From JBDTSW01 sp039930945 (GTDB taxonomy: Bacteria > Actinomycetota > Thermoleophilia > Solirubrobacterales > 70-9), in the NCBI GenBank assembly GCA_039930945.1, contig JBDTSW010000053.1, positions 1 to 15,182 on the forward strand: DNA of 15,182 bases, written 5' to 3'. The stretch's first letter is position 1; every line of letters begins with the position of its first letter. Under the pieces are notes generated by a model that saw only the letters and a program-made list of their open reading frames with translations, did no database searches and was not told where the DNA came from. Below, piece by piece: positions 13,237-15,182 of this stretch. A program made the position numbers and the translations under genes.

Positions 13237-14600
13237 ACCGCGACCTACCGACAAGCCGGGAGATCGCCGGGCCGAGGCATCTCGCGCCCGAAGACGTCGC
13301 CGACAGCCTCAGCCTGCGCGGAGCTGTGTCACTCGGCACCGGCGTAATGATCGGGGCCGGAGTCTTCGCGCTGACAGGCCAAGCGGCGGGATTGGCCGGT
13401 GACCTCTTTCCGATCGCGTTCGTGGGCGCCGCCATCGTAGCTGCCTTCAGTTCCTACTCATACGTGAAGCTCTCGAACGCGTACCCCTCGTCGGGGGGCG
13501 TGGCCATGTTTCTGCGCGAGGAGTACGGGCTCGGAACCGCGACCGGCGTCTTCGCACTGTTCATGTATGTCTCGATGGTGATCAACGAAAGCCTCGTGGC
13601 TCGCACCTTCGGCGCCTATGTGCTCCAACCCCTCGACGTCGAACCCGCCTCGTTCTGGGTGCCCGCATTGGGGGTCGCGCTCCTCGTCGCGGCGTTTGCG
13701 ATCAACGCCGCCGGCAACCGGCTTGTCCAGACTGCCGAGGGTGTCATGGCTGTCGTCAAGATCGTAGGTCTCGGTCTCTTCGCCGTCGTCGGGCTCTGGT
13801 TCGTCAGCGCCGCGAACTTCACCAACGGCGCCAGCGGTGCCGGGAGCGTCGGGTCGGCTGACGGGTTCCTCGCTGCCGTCGCCCTGGCGATCCTCGCCTA
13901 CAAGGGGTTCACCACGATCACCAACAGCGGTGGTGAGATCGTCGATCCTCACCGCAACACGGGCCGGGCGATCGTGATCTCGATCGCGATCTGCTCGGCG
14001 CTCTACCTCGGGCTCTCGGTCGCCGTGGCCGGCAACCTCACCCTCAGCGAGATCATTGCCGCCCAGGACTACGCCCTCGCACGGGCAGCGGAACCCGCCC
14101 TCGGCACGGTCGGCTTGTGGCTCACCGTCGCGATCGCAGTGATCGCCACCGCGTCCGGCGTGATCGCGAGCATTTTCGCCGCCTCCCGCATGCTGGCCAT
14201 GCTCGCTCGAATGAAAGAGGTCCCCCACCGCCATCTCCGGTTGCCCGGAACGGTCCGACTGCACACGATGGTCTACACGGTCGCCTTCGCGATGGTGCTC
14301 ACCGTTCTGTTCGACATTCGCCGCATCGCAGCCCTCGGCGCGATCTTCTATCTCCTCATGGACATCGCCATCCACTGGGGAATCCTGCGCCACCTCAGAT
14401 CGCGGATCAAGGTGCGGCCCGCGATCGTCGCCACGGCGATCGTGCTCGACGTGATCATCCTGGCAGCGTTCCTGTGGGTCAAGGCCTCGGCCGACCCGCT
14501 GATTCTCTATGTCTCCGGCGCGGCCATCGCCGCGGTCGTTATCGGCGAGCGGCTGTTCATGCGATCGCACACCGACAGGCACGGAAACATGAACATGTGA
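13233..14600 (+). CDS. APC family amino acid permease
   Basis: A 455-residue polytopic inner-membrane transporter of the amino acid-polyamine-organocation superfamily, which usually imports amino acids with protons or exchanges them. About twelve hydrophobic segments are visible. The first contains the family substrate-site motif GTGVMIGAGVF (35-45), and TM2-3 has SYVKLSNAYPSSGGVAMFLR. The mid-protein AILAYKGFTTITNSGGEIVD segment is the broken TM6 region with the conserved Glu, and IFAASRMLAMLARMKEVP is the loop after TM8. The last residues are hydrophilic and end in HGNMNM. ATG 13233 overlaps the stop of the preceding short frame; a Shine-Dalgarno sequence is weak (AGG 4 bases before). The reading looks intact. 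The gene seems less GC-rich than its neighbours and sits beside possible mobile remnants, which may mean a separate origin. Substrate cannot be told. Confidence 0.92.
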   Translation: MNRDLPTSREIAGPRHLAPEDVADSLSLRGAVSLGTGVMIGAGVFALTGQAAGLAGDLFPIAFVGAAIVAAFSSYSYVKLSNAYPSSGGVAMFLREEYGLGTATGVFALFMYVSMVINESLVARTFGAYVLQPLDVEPASFWVPALGVALLVAAFAINAAGNRLVQTAEGVMAVVKIVGLGLFAVVGLWFVSAANFTNGASGAGSVGSADGFLAAVALAILAYKGFTTITNSGGEIVDPHRNTGRAIVISIAICSALYLGLSVAVAGNLTLSEIIAAQDYALARAAEPALGTVGLWLTVAIAVIATASGVIASIFAASRMLAMLARMKEVPHRHLRLPGTVRLHTMVYTVAFAMVLTVLFDIRRIAALGAIFYLLMDIAIHWGILRHLRSRIKVRPAIVATAIVLDVIILAAFLWVKASADPLILYVSGAAIAAVVIGERLFMRSHTDRHGNMNM

Positions 14601-14694
14601 GCATCTTCGGAGTCGGCTCGCGTCGCCGAGGTCGGCCGCGTGGGCTCGTTCCGACTACTCTCGCTGGTGAGGAGTCAAGCGCCTGTCCAGTTCG

Positions 14695-15009
14695 ATGTTC
14701 CCGATGAAAGACCCTCCCAGCGAAGCGACCCGGACAGCCGAGCTCTGCCCGGCCGCAATTGAACTACCGGGACTGCACGCTCCCTGTCCGTGCCGGGAGT
14801 TCGCCGCCAGGTTTGGGACGCCGCCTCCTCGCGAGAGCTGCCCCGCCCGGGAGACGGTTGCAGGGGCGCGGCGGCGTCATAATCGCGAGTTGGCGTCCGC
14901 CCGCGCCGCTACGAGCCAGGCCCTTCACGAGCTGTCGCAGGCGATCCGCGACGCCGAAAGCTGTGCCGATGCGCTCGAAGCCCTCGGACGGCGCCGACGT
15001 GCCCACTGA
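14695..15009 (+). CDS. Hypothetical small protein (104 aa), doubtful
   Basis: The open frame from ATG 14695 to TGA 15009 gives a 104-residue product. The first half is Cys- and Pro-rich (five of its six cysteines), and the second half is a likely amphipathic helix (ASARAATSQALHELSQAI, then ADALEALGRRR). No family is recognised. The nearest GGAG-like sequence is too far upstream of the ATG to help, and the opposite strand is also open over most of the span (14764-15165), which lowers the case. Apart from this frame, 14601-15166 shows nothing I can identify; just after the permease stop CGGC-N7-GCCG is too weak a hairpin to call a terminator. Confidence 0.28.
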   Translation: MFPMKDPPSEATRTAELCPAAIELPGLHAPCPCREFAARFGTPPPRESCPARETVAGARRRHNRELASARAATSQALHELSQAIRDAESCADALEALGRRRRAH

Positions 15010-15166
15010 GGTGAGCGACCGTCCCGGCGCCTTGAGCCGGGCCCGGTGGCCGCCACCCCGACGTGCTGCGGAAGGTCCCGCGGGCGCGCAGAGCCTTACG
15101 GGTCGCTCGTCTTCACCGGATCTTCGCAACCGCTGCCGATAGTTCCCACAGACACCCCGAGCCAAC

Positions 15167-15182
15167 GGAGCGCCTATGAACA
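15167..15182 (+). CDS. RBS and first codons of a gene cut by the window edge
   Basis: GGAG (15167-15170) is followed by 5 bases and ATG (15176-15178), then AAC and the window end. The spacing is right for a real start, and the frames before it are non-coding, so a plus-strand gene probably begins here. Only Met-Asn can be read. Confidence 0.5.

Noticed and set aside
13458..14582. Minus-strand frame of 374 codons
   Set aside because: Antisense to the permease; Asp/Glu/Gly/His-rich translation typical of the reverse of a membrane protein gene.
14867..14890. TTGCAG followed by CATAAT as a promoter
   Set aside because: Spacing of 14 bases is too short, and alternatives give a poor -10.
1..15182. 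CRISPR arrays, tRNA or rRNA genes, complete insertion sequences, known defence systems
   Set aside because: No regularly spaced repeats, no tRNA-like cloverleaf or rRNA sequence noticed, and no intact transposase or integrase seen on either strand.

Overview
The window is very GC-rich bacterial DNA. Coding is dense, G/C is preferred at third codon positions, GTG and TTG starts are used, and several genes overlap by 4 bases. The gene set (phosphoketolase with acetate kinase, a GH65 sugar phosphorylase with beta-phosphoglucomutase, an ABC1/UbiB-type kinase and many small membrane proteins) suggests a high-GC actinobacterial lineage, perhaps Thermoleophilia. That placement is an inference: there is no rRNA or other marker gene here.

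Layout: (1) 35-3566, minus strand: xfp and ackA with a 1-base gap. Together they form a phosphoketolase shunt in which acetyl-phosphate yields ATP and acetate. (2) 3869-4871, plus strand: an OsmC-family thiol peroxidase and a rhodanese that overlap, a peroxide/sulfur-handling pair. (3) 4892-6600, minus strand: a chain of overlapping genes. It starts with a cupredoxin domain joined in frame to a DUF2892-like membrane domain, followed by three small membrane proteins and the C-terminal remnant of a methyltransferase. Its leader holds an RBS-adjacent hairpin and a pair of direct repeats. (4) 6691-7402: a scar where two 5'-truncated genes meet head to head, an internal piece of a universal stress protein (minus) and the C-terminal part of an unidentified protein (plus). 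(5) 7541-12058, minus strand: UbiB-like kinase, beta-phosphoglucomutase and GH65 phosphorylase, tightly coupled. The kinase has lost about 95 residues in frame, including its ATP-binding lysine. (6) 12170-12883, plus strand: a LOG-family nucleotide hydrolase, possibly leaderless. (7) 12884-13236: a junk-like stretch with a short acetate-kinase C-terminal remnant and a possible transposase tail. (8) 13233-14600, plus strand: an APC-family amino acid permease. (9) 14601-15175: mostly non-coding or weakly coding, ending in a good ribosome binding site and the start of a gene that runs off the window.

How the genes fit together: regions 1 and 5 are both ways of gaining energy from sugar with little ATP cost. 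Phosphorolysis of an alpha-glucobiose gives beta-glucose-1-phosphate, which the mutase turns into glucose-6-phosphate. Phosphoketolase and acetate kinase then draw ATP from sugar phosphates. Regions 2 and 3 look like redox, sulfur or metal stress functions. Several truncated genes (4892-5200, 6691-7402, the kinase, 12911-13236) show that this accessory region has been reshaped repeatedly.

No complete new defence or mobile system is visible. The most unusual items are the overlapping cupredoxin/small-membrane-protein operon and the kinase with the deleted N-lobe.
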